In this document: positions 1 to 12,511 of the stretch, piece by piece
Layout: each line of letters opens with the position of its first letter
Position numbering within the stretch: position 1 is the stretch's first letter
NCBI GenBank assembly: GCA_028583605.1
Contig: CM053327.1
Coordinates: forward strand, 46,300,510-46,364,509
Reading direction: 5' to 3'
Source: Dastarcus helophoroides
Lineage: Eukaryota; Arthropoda; Insecta; Coleoptera; Bothrideridae
Length of the DNA: 64,000 bases
The notes under the pieces: generated by a model
The model's input: the letters and a program-made list of their open reading frames with translations, nothing else
What the model was told of the DNA's origin: nothing
Database searches by the model: none
Translations under genes and position numbers: made by a program

Positions 1-394
1 GATTTTTGTTTCAAAGTTTTAGTTTTTAACTTCAAAATTCCTACTCATAATTCAAATCTAACCTTTGAATTACATTTCCTTATTTTAATGTTCACACTTC
101 TACTTAGACAAAATGTTGACCTTTAAACGCTTAATTTCGAGATTTTTTTAGAAGACTTGAATTTTTGTTGTTAAGTTTCTACTTTATATAGAAATTTAGA
201 CTTTGATTTAAATTTTCTTAGATTTTTTAAGTCCTCAAAGTTTTTTTGAACTTTAATCTCCACACTTCAACTTGAAATATCTTAAATTCCAGTTATTTAT
301 ATCTTTAACAAAATTTTGATTAATGTCTCCTAAATTTTTCTCCAAATTTCGAATTGAAATTGACATTCGAATTCTCATAACTATGAAACTTTGT
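1..394. other. AT-rich upstream sequence, no gene seen
   Basis: This stretch is AT-rich with many short runs related to AAATTTCGA and TTTTAAACTT. I see no coding potential, RNA gene or recognisable promoter element. It lies upstream of TTC21B and could hold part of its promoter; I found no convincing RFX X-box, the motif usually expected for ciliary genes. Confidence 0.5.
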
Positions 395-545
395 TAACAA
401 CTAAAACAACAACAGATATTAAAAATTCCACGATATTTCTATAAATATTTGTTATGACCGGACCAGATTTCGCTTTACAGCATCGTAGCAAATATTTATA
501 GAAATATCGTGAAATTTTTAATATCTGTTGTTGTTTTAGTTGTTA
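395..545. repeat. Foldback element with 57-bp inverted arms
   Basis: Positions 395-451 and 489-545 are inverted copies of each other with a single mismatch, separated by a 37-nt spacer. Seen directly: both arms contain TAACAACTAAAACAACAAC read inward. No ORF is present. The structure fits a small foldback or MITE-type element, or a strong hairpin, in the TTC21B upstream region, about 300 bp before the start codon. No clear target-site duplication was found, so the class is unknown. Confidence 0.75.
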
Positions 546-691
546 TTACAGTTTAATAGTTATGAATATTGAAGAATTTCGCAAAGTAAGGGTGATAAAT
601 GTCAATTATTCGAATTTTTTCAAGGTTTTATTTATTCGCTGAAAGTACCTCTCCATTTTTTGATTCTACTGACAGAACTTTTTCTTTTCAG

Positions 692-849
692 AAAGTTTTC
701 GACCATGTGATAAACAAGAAGAAAAAGATGAAGCTAACGTGCGAATTTTTGCAACATTTCTATACAAAAAATCAATCCAAATATAAAAGTCATGTAGTTC
801 CTTGAAATATAACAATTTTCCATTGACGAGTCGTATTTTATTTTACGAA
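692..849 (+). promoter_or_regulatory. TTC21B 5' leader with short upstream ORFs
   Basis: A pyrimidine-rich stretch ending in CAG at 689-691 looks like a splice acceptor, so a 5' UTR exon may begin at 692. Between it and the predicted start codon are several upstream ATGs: one followed directly by a stop (ATGTGA near 704), one opening a 26-codon uORF at 728-805 that is out of frame with the main ORF, and an ATGTAG near 791. The uORFs could dampen translation; this is inference. Confidence 0.35.
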
Positions 850-3800
850 ATGGATCAAGTCGAGGCTCGATCGAAAATATTCTATTATCTACGGAATAAG
901 TATTCCACCCTCATGCTGAATTGCGCCAAAGAGGGTATGACCAAATTTAAAGGGGAGTCATGCTTTCATCTCTACTTCGCGTTAGCTTTAATGTTGAATA
1001 AACGCTTGGAGGAAGCGATACACGAATTAAACTTGATAACGTCCGAAAATGACATCAAATTAGCAACGGTGATCGCCCTGATGTATTTCAATAAGATGTT
1101 GCGAGTTACCAACAAGGAAATCTATCAGAAGTTGGACGGCCAAATGAGGGAGAATCGCAGGACGGCGAGCGCTGTCGATTTTTACTACGCGAGCTACGTT
1201 CTATATTCACTAAATAAAAGCGAGAAAGCGTTAGATTACTTGGAGAAGAGTTTACAACTAAATCCAGAGCTTAGCGAGGCTTCGAATCTCAAAGGATGGA
1301 TATTAATAGAGCAGAAGAAAAAGGGTCGAAAATTACCAAACGTGGGCGAAATTTTCGAAAAAGTTTTGGAAAGAGATTCGAAAAATATCGATGCTTTGCT
1401 TGGTTTATCCGAAACATATTTATGTTACAGCAACTTTGAGAAAGCCGTAAGTGTTATCAATAAAGCCATCGTGAAATTCCCATCACTCGATTTACCTCTC
1501 GTTCAGAAGATGAAAATACAATTAGCGCAACAGCAGTGGGATCAAAGCAACGAAACTTTGAACCGAATCGTGAACACAGACTCTGAGAATATCGACGCGC
1601 TGAAAATCTGTATAATTATACTTTTGTGTTACGAGGCTAATTACGAAGAAGCTGTTTCTTGTATCGACAGATTTTTGAAAATATTAGAAACGGTTGAGCC
1701 CAAAAATGGGAATATTTTGTTAGAGAGCGCCCAACTTTTCTCGCAAATATGCGGTAAAAACGATAAAATATTAAATCTGACTTGTCAGATGGTGGAAAAA
1801 GCTGTTAAATTCGACCCGGAGAATGATGAATTTGTCGTAGAACTTGGATATCAGTATCTTCTACTTAATAGAACAAAGGATGCGCTCAAGTGTTTTAAAA
1901 TGGGGACTAAAGTGAACGATAGCTGCGTTCATGCTCTAATTGGGATCACTTTAATCGAATTGATACAAAATGGAGCATCCGAACAAGTTGCTAAACAGGT
2001 GAATTATATATTGGATTTTCAAGAGGCGCAATCTTCAACTATGTTATGCTTAGTGCAGTCAAAGTTATCCGAGGATGTTAATGAAAGTTTAAATTACTTG
2101 AGGAAAGCCTCGGAAATTTGTTTAAATCAAATTAAGCATTATCCATACTCTGAGCAATACTTAAGGAACCTCAAGCCCGAATTTATGATGGAAATCGTTA
2201 GAGAGATATTAAGTTACGTTCCCTGCGCTTTCGACGTCAGCGTCCAAGCTCCGACCGCGTTAGCGAACGACATGAATTCCACCACTCAAAACATCCTAAC
2301 TGTTATATCGAAAGCCTGCCCCGGCCTTCACGAATCCATGTTTCTCTTGGCCAAACTGCAATATTACTTAAACGGCGACGTGAACAGCGCCATCAGCAAC
2401 CTAGAGCAAATCCTAACGCGCCCAAATATGAACCTCACAGAAGCCTACCTACTCCTAGCCCAAATCCACGCCCAAAACGGAAATTACGAAAGGGCGACGC
2501 AAAATTTGGAAGTCGGCCTTAGCCACGATTTTTCAGTGAGAGAAAACCCAATTTACCACTTCATCGGGGGTTTAATACAGAAAAATTTGAACAACATTCA
2601 GGACGCCATCAAATCGTTCACGACGGCGCTATCGCTTATTAATTTGCACGGCAGCCGAAGCGTTTTTGCCAAGAGCGACACCGATTTGAATCTCTCCGAG
2701 AAATGTTCGATCTACATCGAATTGATATCGTGTCACAATAAGATCGGACAATTGGCGGAAGCGTTAAAAACGATGGAAATGGCAACCGAAGAGCTCCACG
2801 GAACGTCGGAACAAACCAGATTGGTTATTCTGTCGGCGGAGCAGGAGGTCGCTCGGAGGAACATACAGGGCGCCCTGGATTTGTTGGCGCAAATTAAACC
2901 AAACCAGGCGTATTACCTACAGGCTAAAACTAAATTCGCTAACATAATTCTAGAGTATAGAAAGGATAAAAAGACATTTTTAGAATGCTACAAAGAAATG
3001 GCGAGTCAAACGCCTGGCGCCGAAAGCTACGTTCTACTGGGAGACGCTTACATGTCCGTTTTAGGTAAATAGTTTTAGGCTGGTCGCCCGCCATGCTTGG
3101 AAAATCAAATCAGGAATTCAGATTCGAGCGGAAGCGCCTGAATTCCCGATTCGGGGAGAATAAACGCGGAAGCGCCTGAATTCCTGATTCGTAAACTTAA
3201 TCGAATTTCGTTTAAAGTTTGTTTGTTGCAGAACCTGATCAAGCTATCGATTGTTATCAGAAAGCGCTCGCCGAGAATCCAAAAAATCCGGAGCTCAATC
3301 TTAAAATGGGTAAAACTTACGTGTACGCTCACTATTTTAATAAAGCGATTGATTTTTACAAGAATGCGATTCAGTCGACTAATTACTCGGCGTTGAAGTT
3401 AGAGTTGTCGAGACTTTATATGCAAATGAAGCAGTATAATAAAGCAGAGCTTTTGTTGGTCTCGGAAATCGAAGCTGAAGATAATACTCTTGCCGAAGAT
3501 TTGACTTATTTACAATATAAGACGAAATTGTTGAATTTATTAGCTTTGATCCAGGAGAAGTCTGGAAATGTTTTAGGGGCTGTCACAACTCTAAAAGACG
3601 TGCGAGATAATCAAGAAAGAGTGCGCAAGAGACTCGTTTTGGAGCTCACAAGTAGGTACATATTTGTATGATTTTGTAACTCGGCGGTTCCCAACTTTTT
3701 GTCTTGGGGGGACACACTTGAACTAGGCACTGAACTAAATATTGTGGCTTATGATGCAAACGTGCGCTTGAAAATGCTAGTTCTGCTGGCGAAATACGTA

Positions 3801-6800
3801 TCACTTGATTATTTGTTTAATTACCGTTGTAGTAAAAGGGTAAAATCTACGGATACACTTGAACATTAGTTAAAATTTTATGACACATGAAAATGTCTTT
3901 TGGTTAGATAATTTTCAACCATTGGAACCTAAAAATAAAGATCAGGAAAAATGCATTTTACATTTTTTTTTGTATTTTTGTCATTTTTGTCATTGCTCGA
4001 AATTAAATGCAGTTTTACGTCAACGCAGCACGTTCTTGTATTTTTTATTGAAAAATTCCCTCGTAACTTTTTTCAACAACATTCGAAATTATTTTGTAAA
4101 ATTTGAACTTCTTTGTTGAAATGTTTAAAATTTGTATGTGTATAGGTTTGCGTTTAAGCTCGAATTTTCGAAAAAAATACTAGAAGTACCAACTGCCATT
4201 AAAATTTTATAATCCAAATTACCGAAAGTAAACTTAATTAACAAGAATGTTCGCGAAATTTCAACTTTTTATATAAATCGTAAAGTTCTACTTTATATAA
4301 ATCGTAAAAGTCTACGTGAAATGAAAAATATTCGATTTCGTCAAAATTTCAATATTGTGGCTTGAAAAAAACAAATTTTGACGTATGGAGATAAAATTTT
4401 ATCAAAAAGATGTAAACAGGAAAAATTTTGAAAATCAATGTTTACTTAAATTTAGAGTTTGTTTAAAATTACTATTTTCTTTCAAATTTGGATTTTTTTT
4501 TAGAAAGTTCATTTAATATTCCAGATTTTAGAAGTAATCACCTTTAAGATAGTGTCAAATATATTAGGATAGTGAAAAAAAAATATTCGATTTCGTCAAA
4601 ATTTCGATATTGTGGCTTGAAAAAAAAACAAATTTTGACATATGGAGATAAAATTTTATCAAAAAGATGTAAACAGGAAAAATTTTGAAAATTAATGTTT
4701 ACTTAAATTTAGAGTTTGTTTGAAAATACCATTTTTTTTTTCAAATTTGAATTTTTTTTTAGAAAGTTCATTTAATATTCCAGATTTTAGAAGTAATCAG
4801 AATTAGGATAGTGTCAAAGACAGGGTGTTACAAAAGTCCGGGCTGCTACTTCAGGAGCATATTCTACACATTAAAATATGAAAAATGTTGAAATACATTT
4901 TTTTCTTTAAATTGCCTCCTAAAGGAAATATGACCATTTAAAGATGGCGCCCCTAAAGTGGTTTTTTTACTACAAAAAGTTAACGGTTAGTAGCAAAGTC
5001 ATGAAATTGGGCAAGCAGTTAAAGAATTGGATTAGGCATATTCTCATGTAACATATTTTTTAAATAAGCAGTAGCGTGGTGTGTAGGGGGTTGCCCGCGA
5101 TTATTTTTTGCCGTAACTTTTTTGTATTGCAATATTTCGACACAAAAGTGCCATAATCGTAAAAAGCAACATTTTTTTATACAAAAAAGGTACTCTTTCT
5201 CAAAGTCGCTAAAAGTAACCGTTTCCGAGAAAAAAGCGTTTAAACAAAATTGTTGCATTTATTAGAATTCGTTTTGCAAATTTCTAATTTATCCACTACT
5301 AACTGCATTGATATAAAAATAGTACAAAATTAAGAAAAAAAAAATCAAAGCAAGTGTTCGAAATTACTGCCCCCTGCAGCAATACATTGCTCGGCTCGTC
5401 TTCTAAGGGAACTCCTTACTCTTTCGCAAATGCCTGGTGTATTGTGAATCTGGTTGAACCCATTTTCAATTCGTTCACGAAGATCATTGATATTGTCAAC
5501 TGGTGTGGAGTAGACGATCTGCTTTAGATGTCCCCAATAAGTAGAAATCGAGTGGGTTGAGGTCAGGAGACCTAGCTGGCCATGGTATCGGACCTCCTCG
5601 ACCTATCCATCGTTGATGATAGTTGTTATTCAAAAATTCCCTAGCAACTGCACTAAAATGGGCAGGTGCCCCATCCTGCATTATCCACATTCGCTGTCTT
5701 GTTATGAGTGAAACATTTTCAAGTAACACGGGTAACTCTGTTTGCAAAAAATGTCTATATGATGCTCCTGTTAACCTATGCGGTAAAAAAAACGGTCCAA
5801 TTATAGAGTCCCCTATTATTCCTCCCCAAATGTTAAGTGAAAAATGTTGCTGATGTCTCGACTGAATAACTGCATTAGGATTTTCAACTTGCCACTGATG
5901 CATGTTGTGAAAGTTAAGTATCCCGTTTCTGGTAAAACCCGCTTCGTCCGTAAATAATATGAGCGATGGAAAGTTCTCATTTTCAGCGATCTTATGCAAT
6001 AGCCAGTTGCAAAATTCTATTCTTGGAGGATAATCAGCAGCAAGTAACCCTTGCACTCTTTGAAAATGATAGGGGTAAAATTGGTAAAATTTCAAAATTC
6101 GCCAGATAGTTACGTGATTTACTCCTTCGGCTAAAGCAAGTTGTCTAGTGCTGACACATGGATCTTCTTCAACTCGTTGAAGCACACGCTCCTCTAAATT
6201 AGCAACTTCTGCGTTTGGCCTTCCAACACGTTCGCCTTTGAAAACAAAATTTCCTGTTTCACATAAACGAGCATGAATTTTCTGGAACAATTTTTCTCCT
6301 GGTAGGTGTCTATTAGGAAAACGTTCAGCCGTCTTGCTTCAGCACGGTTACAATTTGCAAGCCCGTACATTAAATGCATATCGGCCATTTCTTGATTTGA
6401 ATAGTCCATTTTATCAAAATAATGAAAAGTTAAAAAACTACTACACTTACTATTGACAACAAAAACTGCTAAAGTTTACAGCTTACGACCAAATTTTATC
6501 AGTGACACAACGTCAATCTCTGGCAGATATTGTCAAGTACAATTGTTTTCTTTACGATCAGTTTGCATGACCAACTTATTTTTTCTTATACAAATTAGTT
6601 AGAATTTCGAAGACGGGATAGGATTATTTAAACGCCTTTTTCTCGGAAACGGTTACTTTTAGCGAGTTTAAGAAAGAGTATCTTTTTTGTATAAAAAATG
6701 TTGCTTTTTACGATTATGGCACTTTTGTGTCGAAATATTGCAATACAAAAAAGTTACGGCAAAAAATAATCGCGGGCAACCCCCTACACACCACGCTACT

Positions 6801-9800
6801 GCTTATTTAAAAAATATGTTACATGAGAATATGCCTAATCCAATTCTTTAACTGCTTGCCCAATTTCATGACTTTGCTACTAACCGTTAACTTTTTGTAG
6901 TAAAAAAACCACTAGGGGCGCCATCTTTAAATGGTCATATCTCCGTTAGGAGGCAATTTAAAGAAAAAAATGTATTTCAACATTTTTCATATTTTAATTT
7001 GTAGAATATGCTCCTGAAGTAGCGGCCCGGACTTTTGTAACACCCTGTATTTTAAATGAGGCCAATGTTTATTTTTTGACGTAAATAGAATGTAAATGTA
7101 GGCGTACAAGAGCGAATTGTACATCAATTGCGACATTTCGAAAGAAAAAAAAAACAAATATTGCAAAAAAATAAGTAATTTGAGAAAATAAGTCGAAATT
7201 TTGAAAAAATGTTTCCAAGGAAAAAATCAATTTTGAAGAAGACTACATTTTTCGAAAGAATCCCCTACTTGAATACATATAAATGTTCGTGCATGAACCA
7301 GGGGGAGGGGGCAAGCGCCCCAACCTGCCCTATTCTAGCTGCGCCTATGTGTAAGGTCATTCCAAAAAATCGGAATATGGCGCCTATTTTCGGAAAATTT
7401 GAATGTAGGAACGAAAAGTTATCTTAACAACTTATATTTTAGATATTCCCCATCAAGAAACAAAACTGTTGATCGACATAAATATGAAATTAGCTGAAAT
7501 GCATATCGAAATGAAAGACAACGAAAAAGCGGTCCAGTATTATAAAGCAGCTTTGGAAATTGCTCCCTCAGACATCAACATCCTGACAGCATTAGCTAAA
7601 GTGTATATGCAGGTATTTTAAATGACTCAAATCTAGAAATGACCAATTATTCAATTGGGTTGATACAGAAATAATGGCTGATTTTGTTTGATTTTCATTT
7701 TGTATTTACAGAGAAATAATTCTCAGCTTTTAAAGGTACAGAACGAATAACACAAAACACATCATTCTTTCTAAAAATTTTGTTTGACTTTTATTTTGTA
7801 TTTAGAGAGAAATAATTCTCAGCTTTTAAACCTACAGAACGAATAACACAGAACACATCACTCTTTCTAAAAATTTTGTTTGACTTTTATTTTGTATTTA
7901 GAAAGAAATAATTCTCAGCTTTTAAAGCTACAGAACGAATAACACAGAACACATCACTCTTTCTAAAAATTTTGTTTGACTTTTATTTTGTATTTAGAAA
8001 GAAATAATTCTCAGCTTTTAAAGGTACAGAACGAATAACACAGAACACATCACTCTTTCTAAAAATTTTGTTTGACTTTTATTTTGTATTTAGAGAGAAA
8101 TAATTCTCAGCTTTTAAAGCTACAGAACGAATAACACAGAACACATCAGCCTTTGTAAAAAGTCGAGGAATTTGTGTAATTATCTAGCTACTTAGCTTCA
8201 AAAATTCTTCATCTGACCACACGAAATAACTGTTGATGTCGACTCACTCAATTTTGAAATTCAGCTTTAAAATGGGCCATTATTTCAAATTATTTACAAT
8301 TTACATATCATTTGCAATATACCAATCCCTAGTTATTCTTTAAAATGTAATTTTTTTAATCTAACTATCTATTAGATGCAACATCTGGAGTTGTGTCAGC
8401 AAGCTTGTGGCAACATTTTGAAAATAGATCAAGAAAATGAAGCCGCTTCGGTCATGATGGCAGATATAGCATTTCACAAGGTAACTCAAATCACTCTGTA
8501 TATCTAACCCGACTAATTTTTATAATTTCTATCAGATCGATTTTGACATGGCCCTATTCCATTTCACCCAATTAATCACAAAACAACCAACAAACTGGAA
8601 AGCGCTAGAGCGCCTAATCGAAATATTAAGAAGAACTGGAAAACTGGACGAGGCCCAAGAATATCTCACTTACGCGGAACAAAAATGCGAGAACCCTAAT
8701 AAAAACTCTGGATTCTTATACTGCACCGCTCTGTATCAATGGTATTCGGGTAATTTGAATAGCGCCTTGAGGAATTTCAACATGACAAGACAGGATAGCG
8801 AGTGGGGACAAAAATCTTTGTACAACATGATCGAAATTTGTCTGAATCCTGAAGATGAAATGTTCACGGAGAAATTTATCGATGGAGACGACTCGATCGA
8901 GTACAGGGATTCGCGTTCTATGGCTCTCAAAACTGGTATGTACTTTAGAGATTGAAACACAGAACTTGTCCCCTGAAACCAAGAAACAACAACAAAGGTT
9001 GCTCTAACGCTTTTCGGCAGCCAAGCTGTCATCTTCAGAGAGAAACTGATACTGAATTTAGAGATAAGTTAGTGGATAAGTAACAACACTCGGAAATGCT
9101 AACGTTGACCCATATTTAGGGGAATTATTCCATACTAGACGTGTACCCGATGAGATTACATTTCAGATTGTTCTCAAATGTTAATTTTTGGGTAACTTGC
9201 TTTACGCATACCCTCCTTTTTAGCTCGTGTATTTTGAATTTTTTCTTCCCCAGCCGACATTTGTATTTTGATACATTAAAACGTTTGAATCTGTTAAATG
9301 TGGTTAAAACGATGTATTATCAACGTTTAGCGTTATCAACGATGCAATTCGTTCTGTAATAGAATAGAGACTCTTTCTACTTTTACCGCCGCATGGCCAC
9401 ACAAATAAGAAATACAACAAGCCAATTAAATATCGCCGCACCGTGGCTAGAATATGTCATATAAAGAAATGAGTTAACCTGTACCATAAGTATTCGGTTA
9501 ACGCGTACAGACAACTAATCGTTAATCCTAGTTCTCTCTTTTTTCAGCTGAAAGACTTATTCGTGAGTTGAAGCAGAAACAAGACAACAGAGGCGACGAA
9601 TTACTAAAAGTCAAACTCTTATCAAACTTCAGATTGCTAGCAACGAAGGAAAAGTACAACTTGGAGCAAGCTCTCGAAGGTTTCATACAGTTGGCGTCCC
9701 AGCCTCAACATAAAGAGAATATCGGAGTTATCCTCGGCATGGCTTCGGCCCACACGCTCCTAAAACAATCACAAAGAGCAAAAAATCAACTCAAAAGAAT

Positions 9801-10203
9801 CGTAAAAACACCTTGGACTTACGCAGATGCTGAATATTTGGAAAGATGCTGGCTTCTCTTGGCCGATTATTACATACAATCCTCGAAATACGACGTCGCC
9901 GCGGATTTATTAAATAAAGTAACCAATTACAACAAGTCGTGCAACAAAGCCTACGAGTATTTGGGTTTCTTGTGCGAAAAAGAACAGAGGTACAAGGATG
10001 CGGCTTTTAACTATGATTTGGCGTGGAAATACGGGGGTCAAAATAATCCGACCGTTGCGTACAAGTTGGCCCACAGTTTGATGAAGTGTAAGAAGTACAG
10101 CGATGCTTATGTCGTTGGCCAGCAGCTTCTAAAGTTGAGTCCCGATTACCCAAGGGTTAAAAGAGAAATTTTGGATAAATCGATGAATAATTTAAGAACT
10201 TGA
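850..10203 (+). CDS. Ttc21b: Tetratricopeptide repeat protein 21B (IFT139), IFT-A component
   Basis: Role (family knowledge): TPR subunit of the intraflagellar transport A complex, needed for retrograde transport and receptor entry in cilia. In insects cilia are largely confined to sensory neurons and sperm. Exons read from splice sites and frame: 850-3064, 3232-3651, 7443-7612, 8376-8480, 8536-8935, 9548-10203. All introns are GT-AG and phases match, giving 1,321 codons, nearly the vertebrate length. Recognisable signatures include WDQSNETLNRI, LGDAYMSVL, GKLDEAQEYL, WGQKSLYNMIEICLNP near the C-terminus, and the ending ILDKSMNNLRT. The start MDQVEARSK matches the expected N-terminus; the reading frame is open upstream to 802 but without an ATG. 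Intron 2 (3.8 kb) holds a DD41D transposon and a 255-bp tandem duplication. Intron 3 holds a 96-bp tandem repeat, and intron 5 a family B insertion. A candidate AATAAA lies at 10756-10761. The gene looks intact. Confidence 0.96.
4322..4818. repeat. 255-bp tandem duplication in TTC21B intron 2
   Basis: Two adjacent copies of an AT-rich segment begin near 4322 and 4577 (offset 255 bp). Both run from ATTCGATTTCGTCAAAATTTC to a shared AGATAGTGTCAAA-like end. They are highly similar with small indels in A and T runs. No coding potential. The DD41D copy starts immediately after the second copy. Confidence 0.7.
4821..7047 (-). mobile_element. DD41D Tc1/mariner-like transposon, copy 1 (defective)
   Basis: Both ends carry the same inverted terminus, CAGGGTGTTACAAAAGTCCG at the left and its complement at the right, extending into very long inverted repeats of roughly 420 bp. 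The body is nearly identical to the intact copy at 36343-38577 but inverted. The right flank is TA and the left flank is GA, so the expected TA target duplication has probably mutated. It sits in TTC21B intron 2, antisense to the gene. Confidence 0.9.
5345..6409 (-). pseudogene. Transposase pseudogene, DD41D family
   Basis: It corresponds codon by codon to the 356-aa transposase at 36983-38053 but has two frameshifts. A 7-bp deletion near 6333, between GCT direct repeats in the N-terminal helix-turn-helix region, removes Leu-Tyr-Ala coding. A 1-bp T insertion near 5535 falls just after the third catalytic aspartate in the DFYLWG motif. LFTDEAGF and DGAPAH motifs remain readable, and the residue before the second Asp is Gln instead of His. 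The product would not be a functional transposase. Confidence 0.9.
7711..8155. repeat. 96-bp tandem repeat in TTC21B intron 3
   Basis: Five head-to-tail copies with an exact 96-bp spacing (GAGAAATAATTCTCAGC at 7711, 7807, then a GAAAG variant at 7903 and 7999, and 8095). Copies differ at only a few bases, implying recent expansion or homogenisation. Each unit contains the short palindrome GAGAAATAATTCTC. No coding potential. Confidence 0.85.
8953..9056 (-). mobile_element. Family B hammerhead-like element in TTC21B intron 5
   Basis: A truncated family B repeat in antisense orientation. It runs from the CAGAACTTGTCCCCTGAAAC segment to the hammerhead-like hairpin (CTGAAGA, GACAGC/GCTG stem, on the minus strand). 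It is flanked by the direct repeat TTTAGAGAT at 8944-8952 and 9057-9065, which I read as its target-site duplication. It begins only about 17 nt after the exon 5 splice donor at 8936. The hairpin carries substitutions (TTTCGG for TTTCGA in plus orientation), so ribozyme activity is doubtful. Confidence 0.75.
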
Positions 10204-12455
10204 GCTGCGCTGCGGCTAGCACGTTGATCACTATCACTTAAATTTATCACTTTACTTCAATATTTTATTCAGAATGCGTCAACTAAATCCGAACTAAATT
10301 TTAATGTTGAATGGTCGATACTTAAATTCAGTTTTGAAAATTTGGATTTTCGTTTTAAATTGGAAGATTTAATTTGAATTTTTTGAAAACGTCGAGTTTT
10401 TTAAATGCATGAATTTCTCTCAAAATTCTAATTGGGTTAAAATTTGGATTTTTTTATCAAATATCAAAATATTTAAAAATGTAAAAACTCATTTCAAAAT
10501 TTCAGTTTTTTTAAATGTTCGACATTTTTTCAAAATTTTATTTTAACCCAAAATTTCGACATTTTTTAAATATCGATCAAATTAGTCCGGATTTTAAAAC
10601 TAAATCCGAATTAAATTTAAACTTGAATGGTCAATACTTAAGTAGGATAATCAATTAAAATTAGTCCGGATTTGGATCATGTAAGTTTAGAATAATTTTA
10701 TTTAGTTTGTAAACACTACGATCCGTCCATAATTGTTCTTATAATTGATATTTCAAATAAAATGTTTTGAAAATATTCTCTTTATGTTACTAAATCTAAA
10801 CATATTTCTCCTTTCTCCCCATAACAGTACATAGTTGACTTCACTTTACGAATCTGAATTAATAAAATTAAAACTATTTTAAAACCCTCTCGTTTGTAGA
10901 ATTTTTGTTTGTTCAAAATGTTTTGTCAAAGAACTCAACAATGGTACTGAAATTTAGGATTGTGAAAGGAGTGACCGGCGAAGAAAAAGCCAATAAAACT
11001 GCATACAAAAAATGGTATTTTCCTACGCATTTTTTATTCAAATTAAACGCTGCCAAGGGTACTTAACAGACCTGAAAATCGGTTTCTTGCAAATACATTC
11101 CAAATGGTTAAGCAGTTTGACAACAAAGCTTATTATTAGACTAGCTGACACGTCACCCAGCCCCACTGCTGTCACGATTTTATTCTAAATTCGAACATTT
11201 TTCAAAAATTGCGGTTTCATTGAAATTTTTACCTTTTTAAATTTCCTTTTTACAAGAAATTCGACTTTTTTCAAAATTTCGACTATTAGAAATTTCGGCT
11301 ATTCGAAATTTCGACTCTTATTTACTAACCTTCGACTTTTAGAAAATTCAGTTTAGAAAATTTGGATGTTCGTTTCAAATTGGAAGCTTTTATTTGAATT
11401 TTTTGAAAACGTCGAGTTTTTTAAATGCATGAGTTTCTCTCAAAATTCTAATTAGGTTAAAATTTCGATTTTTTTTATCAAATATCAAAATATTTAAAAA
11501 TGTAAAAACTTATTTCAAAATTTCAGTTTTTTTAAATATTCGACATTTTTTCAAAATTTCATTTTAACCCAAAATTTTGACATTTTTTAAATTTTAACAT
11601 CTTTCAAAATTTCGACTATTAGAAATTTCGGCTATTCGAAATTTCGACTCTTATTTACTAACCTTCGACTTTGAGAAAATTCAGTTTTGAAAATTTGGAT
11701 GTTCGTTTCAAATTGGAAGCTTTTATTGGAATTATTTGAAAACGTCGAGTTTTTTAAATGCATGAATTTCTCTCAAAATTCTAATTGGGTTAAAATTTCG
11801 ATTTTTTTACGAAATATTGAAATATTTAAAAATGTAAAAACTTATTTCGAAATTTCAGTTTTTTTAAATGTTCGACATTTTTTCAAAATTTCATCTAACC
11901 CAAATTGTCGACATTTTTTAAAATTTTAACATCTTTCAAAATTTCGGCTATTTTGAAAATTTTGATTTTTCTGATAATTTCCAATATCTTTTAAATTTTG
12001 CTTTTCGAAAAATTTATCTTTTAAAACTTGACCATGAAAAATGTCGACTAGGTCGAATTTTTCGAAAGCGGTTGGATTTTTTCAAAATTTTGATTTGAAG
12101 GCAATATTTTTTTCAAATATTTTATCAAGACATGTTTTATTGAAACCTTTGCCTTTAAAATGTCGGCTTTTTAATACAGATTTCGGGCTTTTTTATTTCA
12201 ACCTTAATGTCAAAATATCTTGAAAATTCAGTTAAACGTTAAATGTAAAATTGAGGACGGAATTTCAAACAAAAAAGAGACAATGTTAAAATAAAGGGAA
12301 ATGAATTTCAAATAGAAATTAAAGTTTATTGAAGTTGATTGTTCTGTTTTTAATTTTCAAAAATGTGTATAAACATAACAGTTTTTCGGAAATATACATT
12401 GTTTTGAAAATAGGACCGTAATGCATTAAAAAAAAATAAAGTCAAAAAATAATAA
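10204..12455. other. Intergenic AT-rich spacer with diverged ~345-bp repeats
   Basis: This is the spacer between convergent TTC21B and NCBP2. A segment starting with GAAAATTTGGATNTTCGTTT and containing CGTCGAGTTTTTTAAATGCA occurs near 10335, 11355 and 11690. The last two copies are about 340 bp apart in tandem. The rest is low-complexity AT with TTTCGAC motifs. Apparent short ORFs here are unconserved and overlap these repeats. I see no gene. Confidence 0.6.
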
Positions 12456-12461
12456 TTTATT
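12456..12461 (-). terminator. Candidate NCBP2 polyadenylation signal
   Basis: AATAAA on the minus strand, about 50 nt after the NCBP2 stop codon. Position and sequence fit a poly(A) signal; the region is A/T-rich, so a chance match is possible. Confidence 0.5.
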
Positions 12462-12511
12462 AGCAAAAAATACAAATATGATCTAGTACACTTGAATACT
12501 TAACATATAGG

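Noticed and set aside
599..805. 68-codon ORF upstream of TTC21B as a separate gene
   Set aside because: No recognisable features; it spans a likely splice acceptor at 691 and the TTC21B leader. More likely UTR and intron sequence.
802..849. TTC21B start upstream of 850
   Set aside because: The frame is open from 802 but has no ATG; the first in-frame ATG at 850 gives the N-terminus expected for the family.
8716..9032. Minus-strand ORFs of 88 and 98 codons over TTC21B exon 5
   Set aside because: They are antisense shadows of a conserved coding exon and run into a family B insertion.
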